Positions 54,150-64,000 of a stretch of 64,000 nucleotides of DNA are shown here, one piece after another. Below the pieces are notes generated by a model. It ran no database searches. It was given only the letters and a program-made list of their open reading frames with translations, and was not told where the DNA came from. This DNA comes from Isochrysis galbana (Eukaryota > Haptophyta > Isochrysidales > Isochrysidaceae), in assembly GCA_018136815.1 (NCBI GenBank), contig CM030941.1, positions 1,549,582 through 1,613,581 of the forward strand, in the 5' to 3' direction. The position numbers were made by a program, and so were the translations under genes. The first letter of the stretch is position 1. The number at the start of each line of letters is the position of its first letter.

Positions 54150-54250
54150 CCCCCCCCCGGTACTGTTTTTGGGACTGTTTTTGTCTGTTTTTCTATGAAG
54201 GCCAAAAACAGACTGTTTTTACTGTTTTTGGACCCCCCCCCACTGTTTTT
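54150..54250. repeat. hAT terminal-repeat-like motif
   Basis: AAGGCCAAAAACAGACTGTT with flanking CTGTTTTTGG and ACTGTTTTTCCC, like 3288-3350 and the ends of the hAT at 23995-25465. Confidence 0.55.
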
Positions 54251-54529
54251 CCCATCTAGGGAGGGGATGAAGATAAGGCCGTGATAACCAATCAGTCATC
54301 AGATCCAGATCTGCAGGTACCACTACGACACGTGATTCACCACAGCACTCTGAGTTATTTTGGCACACCACTGACATTGCTAGTAGTTTTGTCATGTTTG
54401 TTGAGTCGGGGGAAGTTCAAAGTTGAATGCTCGTTTTACTGATTTATGTGCATGCGAATATTACTAGTAGTATTAGTTTGACCGCGAAATTGGCATATGT
54501 GGGCTGCTGCCGCGCGGCGCCGGCGATCC

Positions 54530-54725
54530 TTTCCCCCTCACTCTTCTCCCCTCTCTCTCCCCTCTTCCAATCTCTCCCCCCACCCCCTCCCTCTCCCTCT
54601 CCCTCTCCCTCTCCCTCTCTCTCTCTCCCTCCCTCTCTTGTTCTCCCTCTCCCTCTCCCTCTCCCTCTCCCTCTCCTTCTCTCTCGCTCCTTTTCTCTCT
54701 CCCTCTCTCCGCCGCTTTTTCCTTT
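54530..54725. repeat. Pyrimidine tract (CTCCCT)n
   Basis: About 200 bp of CTCCCTCT repeats with few purines. Confidence 0.95.
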
Positions 54726-55079
54726 TCTTCAGACTCGCTCTGCGGTCTGAGCGCTGATTCAATCAAAACACTATGTAGTCCGAGGAGGGGGGGCGGGTAG
54801 GAATACATGAATAAATGGGTAGGAGTACTTTATTTAGCGATATATTACTTTCCTCGTCTTCTTCACCTCGCCTCTAGATTATGATACTACTACTAGATCT
54901 CTCTCTCACGAGAGCTCGCTTCCCCTTCAATTTGACCCTCACAGGCACATAAGAAGAGAGATTAAGAGAGTAAGTATGCCATAAACCTGCTTCCCCCCAT
55001 AAAGTATAGTTCCCCCTGCTCCCTCTCTTTTCTCTCCTCTTGCTGCTTATTATGCTATCGTCCCAGCCCCCACCGCCCG

Positions 55080-55570
55080 CACGACCAACATGAAAAAATC
55101 CAGCGATCTTCCTTTCTTCTCTCTCCTTGTTCTCCTTTTCTTTTCTCCTCCATTGAACACACCGTCCTTTCATCTGCATCTCCTCACACCAGCCTGCAGC
55201 TCTCTCGCCTTCCCTCTTCTCTCCCTCCCTCGCGCTCTCCCAACCACCACCCCCTCTCTTCGTCCCCCCTTTGTCCACCCATCGTTCGTTCCCAGCCGGG
55301 CCACAACCTCCAATGTGAGAGAATGCTCCATCCACTCCCGTCCCTCATGCCCAGCCCCACCGCCCGCCGCGCTCCCCTCTCCCCCCCCACCCCCTAGCCC
55401 CTCCCCCTCCCCCCTCCCTGCTTCCCGCTTCCCCCCTCCCCTTCCCCCCTCCAACCTCCCCACCCCTCCCCGCCCACCCCCTCCACCGCCCACGCCGCTG
55501 CCACCTCCCCTCACGCAGAAGTGGCCCACGTTACTGCCTCCCCTCACGCAGGAGTGACCCTTTCTCGCCA
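55080..55570. other. CT-rich region before the WD40 gene
   Basis: Nearly 500 bp of C/T-rich DNA ending TTTCTCGCCAG at 55571, which reads as an intron end. The start codon of the following gene must lie upstream of or inside this region. Confidence 0.45.
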
Positions 55571-58476
55571 GCTTCTGCTGACGGAGACGCCTACTCCTCG
55601 CGACTCAACCGCGCAAGGGCTGCGAATTCTGCTCGCAGAGGAGGAGCGGAGCCGAAGATCGAGGCGGTGGCGGTGGCGGAAGCAGTAGACGGTCCAATCG
55701 ACGCACCCACCGCCCTCCTCGCCGCCGCCGAACGTCATGTTGGCGCGCGATGGGCTTATTCGTCCGCGCAGCAGCGACTTGCAGTAGTCGACGCAAAGCA
55801 GCTCCTCATGATCATCGACAAGCACGGGCGGCTTGAGTACAAGGTGCAGCTGCCGATCGAGGGTCTCACCATCTTCATTGGCTGGGAGCCCGGTGGCTCT
55901 GTCCTCGCCGCTGTGCAGAAGCTCGGTGGCGCATTCCTGTGGTTCCCTGCAAAGCCTGAGAACGTTCAGCAATGGGAGGGGATGCAGTTCTCTACCAAGG
56001 TGCTTGCCGGCTCGCTGCTCAAGCGCAACTCGCACTTCGACACATGCTTCGCCTCGTGGTCATCGGCGGGCAAGCTCGTCCTCGGTGAGCCGCGCGCGCT
56101 CCGGTGGCGTGCAGATCGGCCAGTTGCGCTCGATGCTCACGCCCACCCTACTCGCTTCCATCCCAGGGCTAACAGATGGCAACTTTGCGGTGTGGGACTT
56201 GGCGTCAAACCAGACCTTCATGTCGCGCAAGCACTTCGCAGGCAAGCATAAGGGCGGGATCACGTGCGGCGACTGGGGCCCCGAGGGGGATACCTTGGCA
56301 CTTGGCTCGGCAAACCAGCTCAAGATTTCCCAGCCGCTACACAATGCCGCCTGGGACCAAACCGCCACCAAGCTGTATTTACCAACCAATGCCGACACAA
56401 CAGGCGGGTTCCAGCAGCTAATCTTCTCGCAGAGCGGCTTGATGCTCGCCGCCTTCGCCGGATCATCTGTCTTCAGGCATTTGTGCCTCTATGCGGTGGT
56501 AGACCTCGGGAAGCGCGGGCTCGAGCTTGTGCCTGTCGGCGAGATGCACCCGTCACCGAGCGTAGGGTCCTTGCAGTCTGCCATCTGGCTAGAAGGCGAT
56601 GTAATGCTCGTCATCACATCCAACGGTCTCGTGCGGTTCATGCTCTGGGATAGGCATGAATGCGCGATGGTCGAGGAGCAGTTCAGCGCAACCGAGTCCG
56701 GCGTCGTCGGCGCGGTCCGGCTACCATCTGGCCACATCGCAATCGCCCGGGGCGCCAAGGTGATACTGTGGGACCCCGTGACGCGGCAGGCTGCGGCGGT
56801 AGTCGACCTGCCGCCGTTGCCGCGCACAGTCCGGCTGATCGCCCTCGAGGCGGCTGCGTCCGTGGCGTCGCGCCAGTCTGACGGCGCGGTCATTGTCGGC
56901 CGCTCTGATGGTGAGATCACGAGAGTACCCTTGCCGCACCTGGCGGCAGTGGACATTGCGCTCGTGAGAGTGAACCGCTCCGGTGGCTATGGCGCGGCCG
57001 TCGCTGAGTTATCATCTGGCAAGCCACTCGAGATCGGCACACCCACGGAGCTCCTTCGCGTGAATCCCGATGAGGGCGCCATGCACACGCGGCTCGAGCC
57101 TCTGCGGCACGCCTGGTCGCCCGAGACACAGCAACTTGCCTTCATCAACTCCAACACAGAGCTCTACATCTTCTCTACCGAGACCGGCAAGTGCATGTTG
57201 CGAAACCCTCTTCCCCAAGCCCCATGCACATTCCTCCGCTGGGATCCTGGCACCGGCAAGACGCTTGCTCTGACGCTGAGGGGTCACGGCGTGGGCATCT
57301 GGAGCGTGGAGTCGGGCGCCGACGTCAAGATGTGGACAGGCATGCAGGCGACCGACTCACTCATGCGCCTTAGCGCCGATTCCAAGTCGTTCGATCCCAC
57401 GTCGGCGTGTTGGTCGCGGGCCGGCCAGCTCGCGATCGGCATGAGTGACGGCTCGTTCGCCGTTTGGGATTCGGTCTCGAGCCAGGTCTCAACGCCCAGC
57501 CGCTCGGGCAAGCACAAGGCTGGGATCACCGCTGGCGACTGGATCGACTCGCTGTTCGCTCCTGCGCTCGCCCTCGCGTCGAGGGACACCATCAAGATCT
57601 CCAAGGGCTTCGAGACAGCCGAATGGGGCGCCACGGCTATCAAACTCAAGCTGGGGCGCGCCTCGAGCCGCAACAGCCTGGGCGGCGACGGCGTCACGTC
57701 GCCCCTCAGCAAGCTAGGGTCGTCATCCTCCTCGCTCATCCTCCGCAAGGCGCGCACAGACCCCGAAGGCCTCGAGTTCATCGACCTGAAGTTCTCATCA
57801 GGGGGGAAATACCTAGCGGTGCTCGCCTACCCAGCGCACTCACCGCACGCTAAACAGGTAATTCACGCGCCACGGCTCCCTCTAGACCCGCCGGGGGCAG
57901 AGCCATGGACGCACCCCCGTCGCCACCTGTTCGCATGCCACGTAGTATGTGCATGAATGCGCGAGCAAGTGCGCCACGCTGTCGAAACCTCTCACTTGTC
58001 CGCAGATTGTGGTGTACGAGGTCCAGGACTCGCGCGAGACCTTGGTTGCAGTTCGTGAGTATGTCGGAAACTCGGAGGATGATCGCCCCTTTGCTATGGG
58101 CTGGGTAGGAGGAGACCATTCGCTTATGACCTTCTCGCAGGGGATGGACACCGGGTGTGTGCGGGCAATCATTCCTACCGGCAGCGGCTCGAGCAGCGAG
58201 CCCTCCTGGCCGGCCGACGGAGAGCCGTCCCCAGGCCGCATGTCGACAGGAGCGTGCACCGCGACGGGGCTCGTGGCGGCCCTCTTCGACACGGCAGGTG
58301 GCGGGCTCGCTGTCCTGTTCGATGCGAAATTGCAGGTGCTGTCTCGCATCACCCTTCCCGGCGTGCCTCAAAGCATGTCGTTGCACGCTCCGCCAATCGG
58401 AGGCGCCGGCGTCGGTAGCTGCCACACCATGAGCGTCAGCTTTGAGGCAGGCGGAGTGCAGGTGTGGAAACTTTGA
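55571..58476 (+). CDS. Large WD40 propeller protein with duplicated module (IFT144-like pattern)
   Basis: Exons: about 55571-56084 (no ATG, 5' incomplete), 56167-57857 and 58006-58476 (GT-AG), 891 codons without the N-terminus. The first part parallels the N-terminal propeller of IFT144/WDR19: LLMIIDKHGRLEYKVQLPIE, TIFIGWEPGGSVLAAVQK, CFASWSSAGKLVLGLTDGNF, KHKGGITCGDWGPEGDTLAL. A second copy of the last stretch occurs ~420 residues later: SACWSRAGQLAIGMSDGSFA, VWD, GKHKAGITAGDWIDSLFAPA, LALASRDTIKIS. So the protein contains two homologous propeller modules. No TPR tail is visible. A ciliary role is possible but not shown. It is otherwise unidentified. Confidence 0.7.
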
Positions 58477-58754
58477 CACGTCGAACCAAATTCGGATTTT
58501 GCAGCCCGAGATCTACGTATCGTCTATGTTGTGCTTTGTGGGCGGCCGCAAGTGCTACCGTGCTCCGTGGAGCCTTGCGGTCGTCAGTGCTATTAGCTAG
58601 AGGAGAGTGTGCCCATCATCCACCATGGCTATTGAAAGGCATCGTGTATCGTCCCATAAGCATAACCAAGAGGATGGTTGTGGCGGATGATGACGGTCGA
58701 ATTTAAAATGGGGGTCTCGAGCGTTCGGGGGCGGCCCTCGAGCGAGCATTTGAG
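58477..58754. other. 3' flank of the WD40 gene
   Basis: No gene or repeat recognised. Confidence 0.5.
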
Positions 58755-59335
58755 CAAAAAACTTCTTAATAATCTCACCGCGCGCGCGACCCTGCACAGC
58801 ATCTATGCAGCCACGCCCGCTTCCCTTATCCCCCCTCCACCTGCCTTGCGGCTCGTCCCCTCGTGCTCTACCTAGGGGCTGGGTGCAGTAGGTTTTTAGT
58901 GGGAGGGCCGGTGTGTACCGATTCCCGATGGCCTGTCTCACTCCTTCCTCTCGCGCCATCGGGCTATCGGCTGTTGCGTGTTTCCTCTCTGTGTTGGGTG
59001 TCGGGCGTCTGCGGTTTAGTATGTCCGTGGGCATCCGTCCGGTGGGGAGCGGTTCGCGGCGGGGGTTCGCGCGATCAGCCAAGTCGTTCCACCATGTTGA
59101 GCGCTTGTGCTATTAATTAGAGATAGATTCGTGTTCATGACCATGACTAGGGCTCCTTTGTCGTTGGTCGTAAAGATAGGGGCCCTGAGTTCTCGTGGGG
59201 ACTTGATCTTGATCTTCGGTTTCCTACCTTGGGAAGCCTTGCTCGTACGTGCGGTCGAGATTCCGTTCGGGGGTTCAAGGCCTCTGACGAGGACCGTGAA
59301 CCTGCTCAGAGTTCTTTCGATGACCGGCACATGAT
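58755..59335 (-). mobile_element. LINE 3' end (ORF2 tail and 3' UTR)
   Basis: Minus strand: VIERTLSRFTVLVRGLEPPN, GRKPKIK, SPRELRAPIFTTND, homologous to the end of the frame at 19279-19944, then a 3' UTR ending GTGAGATTATTAAGAAGTTT at ~58757. This links the tail seen alone at 14334 and 21187 to this ORF2 type. Confidence 0.75.
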
Positions 59336-59344
59336 GAAAGGTAT

Positions 59345-60066
59345 AAAATAATTAATGTTAATGTTATATCCTAGCCAACCCCACTAGCTAATTGGACACA
59401 ACTTTTCCGTCCCGGAATCTCGCCATGCCTGACGAGCCAGGTGTCCGAGTGCTACCGGGGGGAGGGGGCGCTGCCCCCTCCCCTCGATATTTGTCCGCTC
59501 CCTCCAGTGCACGCACTGACCCTGCGCACCCCAGCACGCCCTCTCACTCATCACTCATCAATCTGGCCCAGACCCTTCGGGGGCGCGGGCCGCGAGCTGC
59601 ACTCCCACGCCAGCGGGGAGGGAGGGAGCGGCGGCGCGCTCCATGGCAACTGACTATAAAGTTAAGTTAGTTGGCTCAAGGTCGAGGAGAGTATCCCAGG
59701 TGGCGCAGGCTACTCGAGTCGCAGTCATTTATTTCTCGAGGACCGCTCACGGCGCGAGCTGGTAAGTAAGGGCCGTTCTTCTTGGTTGACGAGAGTCTCC
59801 CCCCCCCCCCCCCCCCCCGGTGCTTTATCCTGGTGAGTCGCCCGACGTAGGTCGGTTCGGCGCCTCACTGGGTTTTCCCTCATTTTAAGTTGTGGGGAGC
59901 TAGAATGGGAGCCGGGGGTCTGCGAGGGAGGAGATTTGGAGGGGTGCATAGGTGTATGTATCCGTGGCAATAGCACGCGTCAAGGTGTACGGGCAGGTGC
60001 GCTGAGGGCTGTCGTCTTAGTACCGGGCTAGTGAGAGTAATGGTACTAATGCTCAGTCATATGATT
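59345..60066. mobile_element. Chimeric retroelement fragments
   Basis: 59345-59560 is the minus-strand 3' end of the 866-bp family (TTATATCCTAGCCAACCCCA, GGACACAACTTTTCCGTCCC). 59560-59675 holds a minus 5' end with hairpin, and 59676-60056 is the plus-strand 3' half of the 930-bp family ending GGTACTAATGCTCAG. Three pieces from different families are fused within 700 bp. Confidence 0.75.
59647..59674 (-). other. 5' terminal hairpin with 5-base insertion
   Basis: Minus-strand CAACTAACT, an extra TAACT, then TTAT and AGTCAGTTG. ATGG follows. Confidence 0.6.
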
Positions 60067-60546
60067 CTTATTATCTTCCCTCTATCTCCTCTCTTCCCTG
60101 CGGCGCGGGCCCATGGCGCGCGCCTGCGACCCATCTTCAGGTCCCCTGGCCCTGGTGGCCTGCAGGGGTCTGGGAGCTCAGCGTAGGGGCAGGTGAGGCG
60201 GTGAGGCTTGGGCATGGCCCTGGCCCCTCCTGCCTCTCTCCCCCTCGTTGGCTCTCCGCGCCCCTGCAAGTCGAATGGAGCTAGCTGGGGGGTCATGGCC
60301 GGGGGGGTCCAGGTGTCCAGGTGAGAAGGGGTTGGTCCGAGCGATGGCGGGCTGACTATCGAGGGCCAGGGCGTGCGATCTGGGCGTGCCTGCCTGCAAG
60401 GGAGGGTCTGGGTAAGTGGTGTGTGTTGGGCGTGCATGCCATGAGGCATGTCAGGAGGGTGGGTGGTTCCTCCCCAATAGCGGGGGAGGAGTGGAGAGAG
60501 GGGTGCTCGTGCCCTCCCATGAGTGAACCAAGAATAAACTTAGTTG
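60066..60546 (-). mobile_element. Non-autonomous retroelement, 5' half
   Basis: Minus strand from 60546: hairpin, CTCATGGGAGGGCACGAG, CTCCTCCCCCGCTATTGGGG and the block with GAGAGCCAACGAGG and GGCGCGCGCCATGGGC. It stops at 60066 where the plus-strand tail of the neighbour ends. Confidence 0.8.
60526..60546 (-). other. 5' terminal hairpin, TTAT loop
   Basis: Minus-strand arms AACTAAGT and TCTTGGTT around TTAT with one mismatch. Confidence 0.7.
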
Positions 60547-60827
60547 GCAGCCGTACGCTCGGGGCGGCGTGCGGCGTGCCCGGTGGATTTTCAAAGCTAA
60601 TGTAGTAGAATCTAGGTGTTGCTGAAACAAGAAGCCGCGGCCAAGCATGCACACGTCATACACGACGACATCAAATCACACACTACGAGTATCATAAGTG
60701 AGGCAGCTGGCGAGCATGAAGCCCAAAATCAATAGCAGCTGTTCGAGATGGGTACGAGGGCGACGTTGCGCACGTGAATGCCGGAAGATGTGGGCCCGGG
60801 ACGCCACAACCGCGATGCTAAACCCGC

Positions 60828-63800
60828 CTATACCCGCATGTAGGTGCGCACAATCTGCGAGGCGAGCTTGCTGTTGCCGTGCGAGTTGCAGAGACACGCC
60901 AGGTTGTGCGCGGCCTCCAGAGTCAAGTCCTTCCCGACGACATTGGATGCGCTGCTCGCCGTGTCGCCACGGGCCGCATGGGAGTCGCGCTCCACGCGGA
61001 GAAGGACTTCAATGTACAGAGGCACAGCCAAATGCGTCATGCCGACGTGGTGATAAGCTCGTCCCAAGTTGAAGGCCACCTCTTGAGCATATTCGGGGCC
61101 CCGGCGCCTCGCATACTCTTGCATCCACGAGAGACCAACGAGAGCAGAGTGGCCGCGATGCTGGTTCTTGCGCGACATGATGATCTGCAGGTTGCACATC
61201 GCGATGCAGAGCGGCAGCAATGGCTCCTGTGGTGCGTTGGAAGGCCGGGCAAGTCACGAGCCGCGGGTCGCTTGCCACAAAGCTAACGGCGCACGCCGAT
61301 GAAACCGACGGCCGTGGGGTGGTGAGTGCACCTGTGGGAATCGCTCCTGCAAATATGCGTACTCAGCCATGGCCATGAGGAAGGATCGCGAGAGCAAGCA
61401 GCGATGCGCTGTCGCCAGCGTCAGCTGTGCTGACTCAGGATTGCGCATGAGGAGGCGGAGCGTCCACCGCTCATCCGGACGGTTGAAGCGCGCGCGGGAG
61501 GAGACGAAGTGGAAGAGGGTCCACAGCGAGGGGTTCTGAGGCGAGTTGACGCAGAGCTGGTGGACGTGATTGTAGGCATGGTGCGGTTGGCCTATTGCAC
61601 ACGCGAGCTTGGCGAGGAGCACGCGGAGTGAGCTTAGACGTCGCGGGTCGAGCTGAAAGTATGGCTGCGCTTGCTTGCAGGGGAGGAGGAAGATGGCCGT
61701 CGCCTCATCGAGCTGCACGGGTTCAGAGGGGAGGCGACGAGTGTCAAGTGCTCAGCAAAATAAGGGGGCAGGCGCGTGGACCTCGGGAGCAAGAGGGCCG
61801 CCGTTGCTCACCTGCATGTAAGCATCCGCCGGTCCGCGCACGGCCCACAACGAGTGCGCAAGCCGCATGGTCATCGCTGTCCAAAGCTCTTCCGACCCAA
61901 GCACGTGGGTGGATCGCGTATCTATTTCCTCGTCTAGCTGGCGGGCTGCTAGCACTCCGGCAGCGGCTGCCGCCGCGACGTGTGGAGACGCACCAGGAGG
62001 GACAGAGCCATCTAGCCGCCTCACAACGTCGGCTGGAGCCTCTTGAGCCTGCTCACGACCAGTCGTCGTAGTCATGGTTAGGGCGGTCGTGCAGCCGTCG
62101 CCGTCGCCGTCGCCGGCGATGTCATCGCTATCACAGTCGTCGCCCACTGGCACAAGCTCACCTCCTGCCGAAAGCTTAAGCCGTTTCCTTCCACGCCTCT
62201 CCTCCGCGTCGCCCACCGTAGCGCGCCTCCTCCGCGTGGATCTTGGCTCAAGAAGACGCGCGCACGCCTCCTGTAGCGGCTGCAGCAGTGCGATGGCCTC
62301 TTCGTGACGACCGAGGTCCGAGAAAGCGCACCCGCGTAGAGCAATAAGCCGTACATCCTTGGCACACCCGGGCGAGTGCCCGCTGTCCAGGCTTGGGATC
62401 AAGATGACCCGCCCCTCCGCCCCTCCAGCCGCCTCTCCGTCGCCAGACCCGCTCGCCCAAGAAGAACCCGTGGCCGTTTGGGTATCAATGCAGCCATGAG
62501 CGAGCATCAGGTCAATCACTTGGGACGGCTTACCTTGACGCAGGTGGAGTGTGCATGCTGCAAGAAGCGCATCTACCGTGTTCTCCTTGCCGGCCAATGC
62601 TTGCGAGAATGCCGTGACTGCTTCGGCATCGCGGCGGAGCGCGTCGAGGCACTCGCCACGGCGAAGGTGAACGGCAGAACCATAGCGCGCGGAACCAAGC
62701 AGGCGATCATAGATGAGGAGCGCACGGTGGTGCAGGGACAGTGCGGAAAAGACCTTGGCGACTTCGTAGAGCAAGAAGTCAACCTTGTCGAGAGGACCTC
62801 CCTGTGAAAGGCTTGCCCCCGGCGCCTCCTCTACCGGGGCAGCTTCGGCTTTGTACTCGACGCCGTCATCACCGCCGTCGTGACTGCCCGCCGCCTCACT
62901 ATGTGATGTTTCCAAAGGCTCCAATATCGGTCGCCACACTGATTCCGCCTGAGCCACATTGCCTAAGTAGGCATGGCAGACGCCCTCCTTGACGCAAATC
63001 TCGATAGGCAGATCCACCCAGCCGACGGCACGAAGAGAAGCCACGCGAGCTACGCCCTCCGCATACGAGCCCCTCTCAATGAGCAGCTCGAGCAACATGT
63101 TGGTCAGGTGGAGTGCACACTCAAAGGTGTCCAGATGGTGCGCCCCCCTCGCTCTTCCTTCAGCCGTCCTTTGACTGTCTGCGTGCCCCGAGCTTTCATG
63201 CGCGGACGTAGCTGACGACGACGCTACGATAGGTGCTCCATGTGTGGTTGGGGCCGTGCCAGGATTGGCATCAGTAGGCGGCTCTGGACTGCGGTTGGAA
63301 GGCTGCTCTTGTGCCAGAAGAGAGCCCAGCACATGTGAGAGCATCTCAATCGCATGCTCTCGCTCCCCGAGTTGCAGGTAACACTGCGCCAGGTAGTGCA
63401 CCACCTGGACGTCACGCGGCCGCTGGGGCAGTATTGACGCTAGGACAGCCGCTGCCTTGCGATGTTGGCCCAGCTGCACGTGCAGTCGCCCCTGCTCCCA
63501 CATCGCATCAATGTCATCCGGAACGAGCGAGAGTATCTTGCTGAGGCAGAAGAGCGTCTGCTCGTTCTCACCCACCTCGGCCGCCAGGCTGGCGAGTCGT
63601 CTCCAGTGCGAGGCATCACGCTTTGACAGGTTGGCCGCCATCAGGTAGAGCTGCAGCGCTTTCTTCTTTTGCCGCTCCTGCTCGTAGATCACGCCGAGCG
63701 TCTCATATGGGTGGGGCAGCCGTGGGCAGAGTCGCACGACCTCGAGCAGCAGCGAGACGGCGTTCTGGAAGTCTCCCATAGCGTAGAGCATGTTGGCCTC

Positions 63801-63842
63801 GCCGAGCTGGCGCGTAACGTGTAGAGGCACCGCAACCGACAT
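60828..63842 (-). CDS. GTF3C3: Transcription factor IIIC subunit 3 (TFIIIC102/Tfc4)
   Basis: Three exons: 63842-61812, 61712-61332 and 61226-60828, all in phase 0 with GT-AG introns of 99 and 105 bp; 936 residues. TPR arrays follow the start: GEANMLYAMGDFQNAVSLLL, LYLMAANLSKRDASHWRRLA, LFCLSKILSLVPDDIDAMWE, VVHYLAQCYLQLGEREHAIE, the typical opening of Tfc4/TFIIIC102. A long acidic and basic linker follows (residues ~550-640), then a second TPR array. The C-terminus is FPQEPLLPLCIAMCNLQIIM, QEVAFNLGRAYHHVGMTHLA and AAHNLACLCNSHGNSKLASQ, collinear with human GTF3C3. It places TFIIIB on tRNA and other Pol III genes in the nucleus. The gene is intact and its 5' side reaches the window end. Confidence 0.93.
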
Positions 63843-64000
63843 ATGCGCGCGCGCGCGCCGGAGCTGTGCCGGGAGGGGGGGGGATGGGGAGCAGGAGCAG
63901 GAGGCGAGGATGGGAGGGAAAGAGGGGGAAGGAAGGGGAGGGGGGAAGGGAGCGTCGGAGCGCGCGCTGAACGAGACGGATGGAGCGTCGTTGTGAAGTG
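63843..64000. other. Upstream region of GTF3C3
   Basis: CG alternation (ATATGCGCGCGCGCGCGCC) next to the start, then a purine-rich tract. The promoter is probably here, but no defined element is visible. Confidence 0.4.

Noticed and set aside
55544-56035. Minus-strand 163-codon frame
   Set aside because: Antisense to the WD40 gene, whose plus-strand frame is supported by repeats and splice sites.

Overview
This is nuclear DNA of a eukaryote. Conserved genes are split by short GT-AG introns (74 to 194 bases where both ends can be read) and many others are intronless. About half the window is transposon debris and low-complexity tracts. The gene set points to a flagellated, probably unicellular alga: a WDR92/DNAAF10 dynein-assembly factor and a tubulin tyrosine ligase (microtubules, cilia), a plant-type S-adenosylhomocysteinase with the internal insertion, and a protein-only RNase P. 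A haptophyte-like or similar microalgal genome would fit, but nothing here fixes the lineage.

Host genes from left to right (strand): WDR92 (2027-3100, -), TTL (6399-7787, -), glyoxalase II with an N-terminal membrane part (14554-15830, -), a disrupted gene resembling the small MGQYY-type phage/viral hypothetical proteins (18743-19205 plus 21325-21462, -), mitochondrial class-2 DHODH (22086-23469, -), RAD54B/Rdh54-like SNF2 translocase (25981-28872, +), AHCY (29272-30884, -), a small unknown gene (31552-31800, +), NSUN2 tRNA m5C methyltransferase (34474-37230, +, 4 exons), KLHDC4 (41406-43454, +, 3 exons), PRORP (48006-49943, +), a large WD40 protein with a duplicated module (about 55571-58476, +, at least 3 exons) and TFIIIC subunit GTF3C3 (60828-63842, -, 3 exons). 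Three of them (NSUN2, PRORP, GTF3C3) serve tRNA production, though they are spread over 30 kb and are not an operon.

The mobile fraction has several layers. (1) A LINE family is present mostly as internally deleted copies that join the start of ORF1 to the end of ORF2. The copy at the left edge does so in frame. (2) Related non-autonomous elements of about 0.9 kb are flanked by perfect 14-17 bp target duplications. (3) Copia elements are broken: gag-protease at 8560-10787, and protease/integrase plus RT/RNase H in inverted orientation at 51884-53566. (4) A decayed LTR-element region at 11060-13613 carries a phage-type cytosine methyltransferase-like domain. (5) DNA transposons include a near-complete hAT (about 23995-25465), a hAT MITE with 18-bp terminal repeats and 8-bp target duplication (45322-45713), and PIF/Harbinger and piggyBac remnants.

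The most interesting signal is a small hairpin with an almost invariant TTAT loop. It sits at the extreme 5' end of the LINE and non-autonomous elements, just before an ATG. At least 12 copies, plus one probable and one looser relative, use different but still pairing stems, which looks like covariation of a functional RNA structure. Three copies have their 5' terminus fixed by target duplications exactly at this hairpin.
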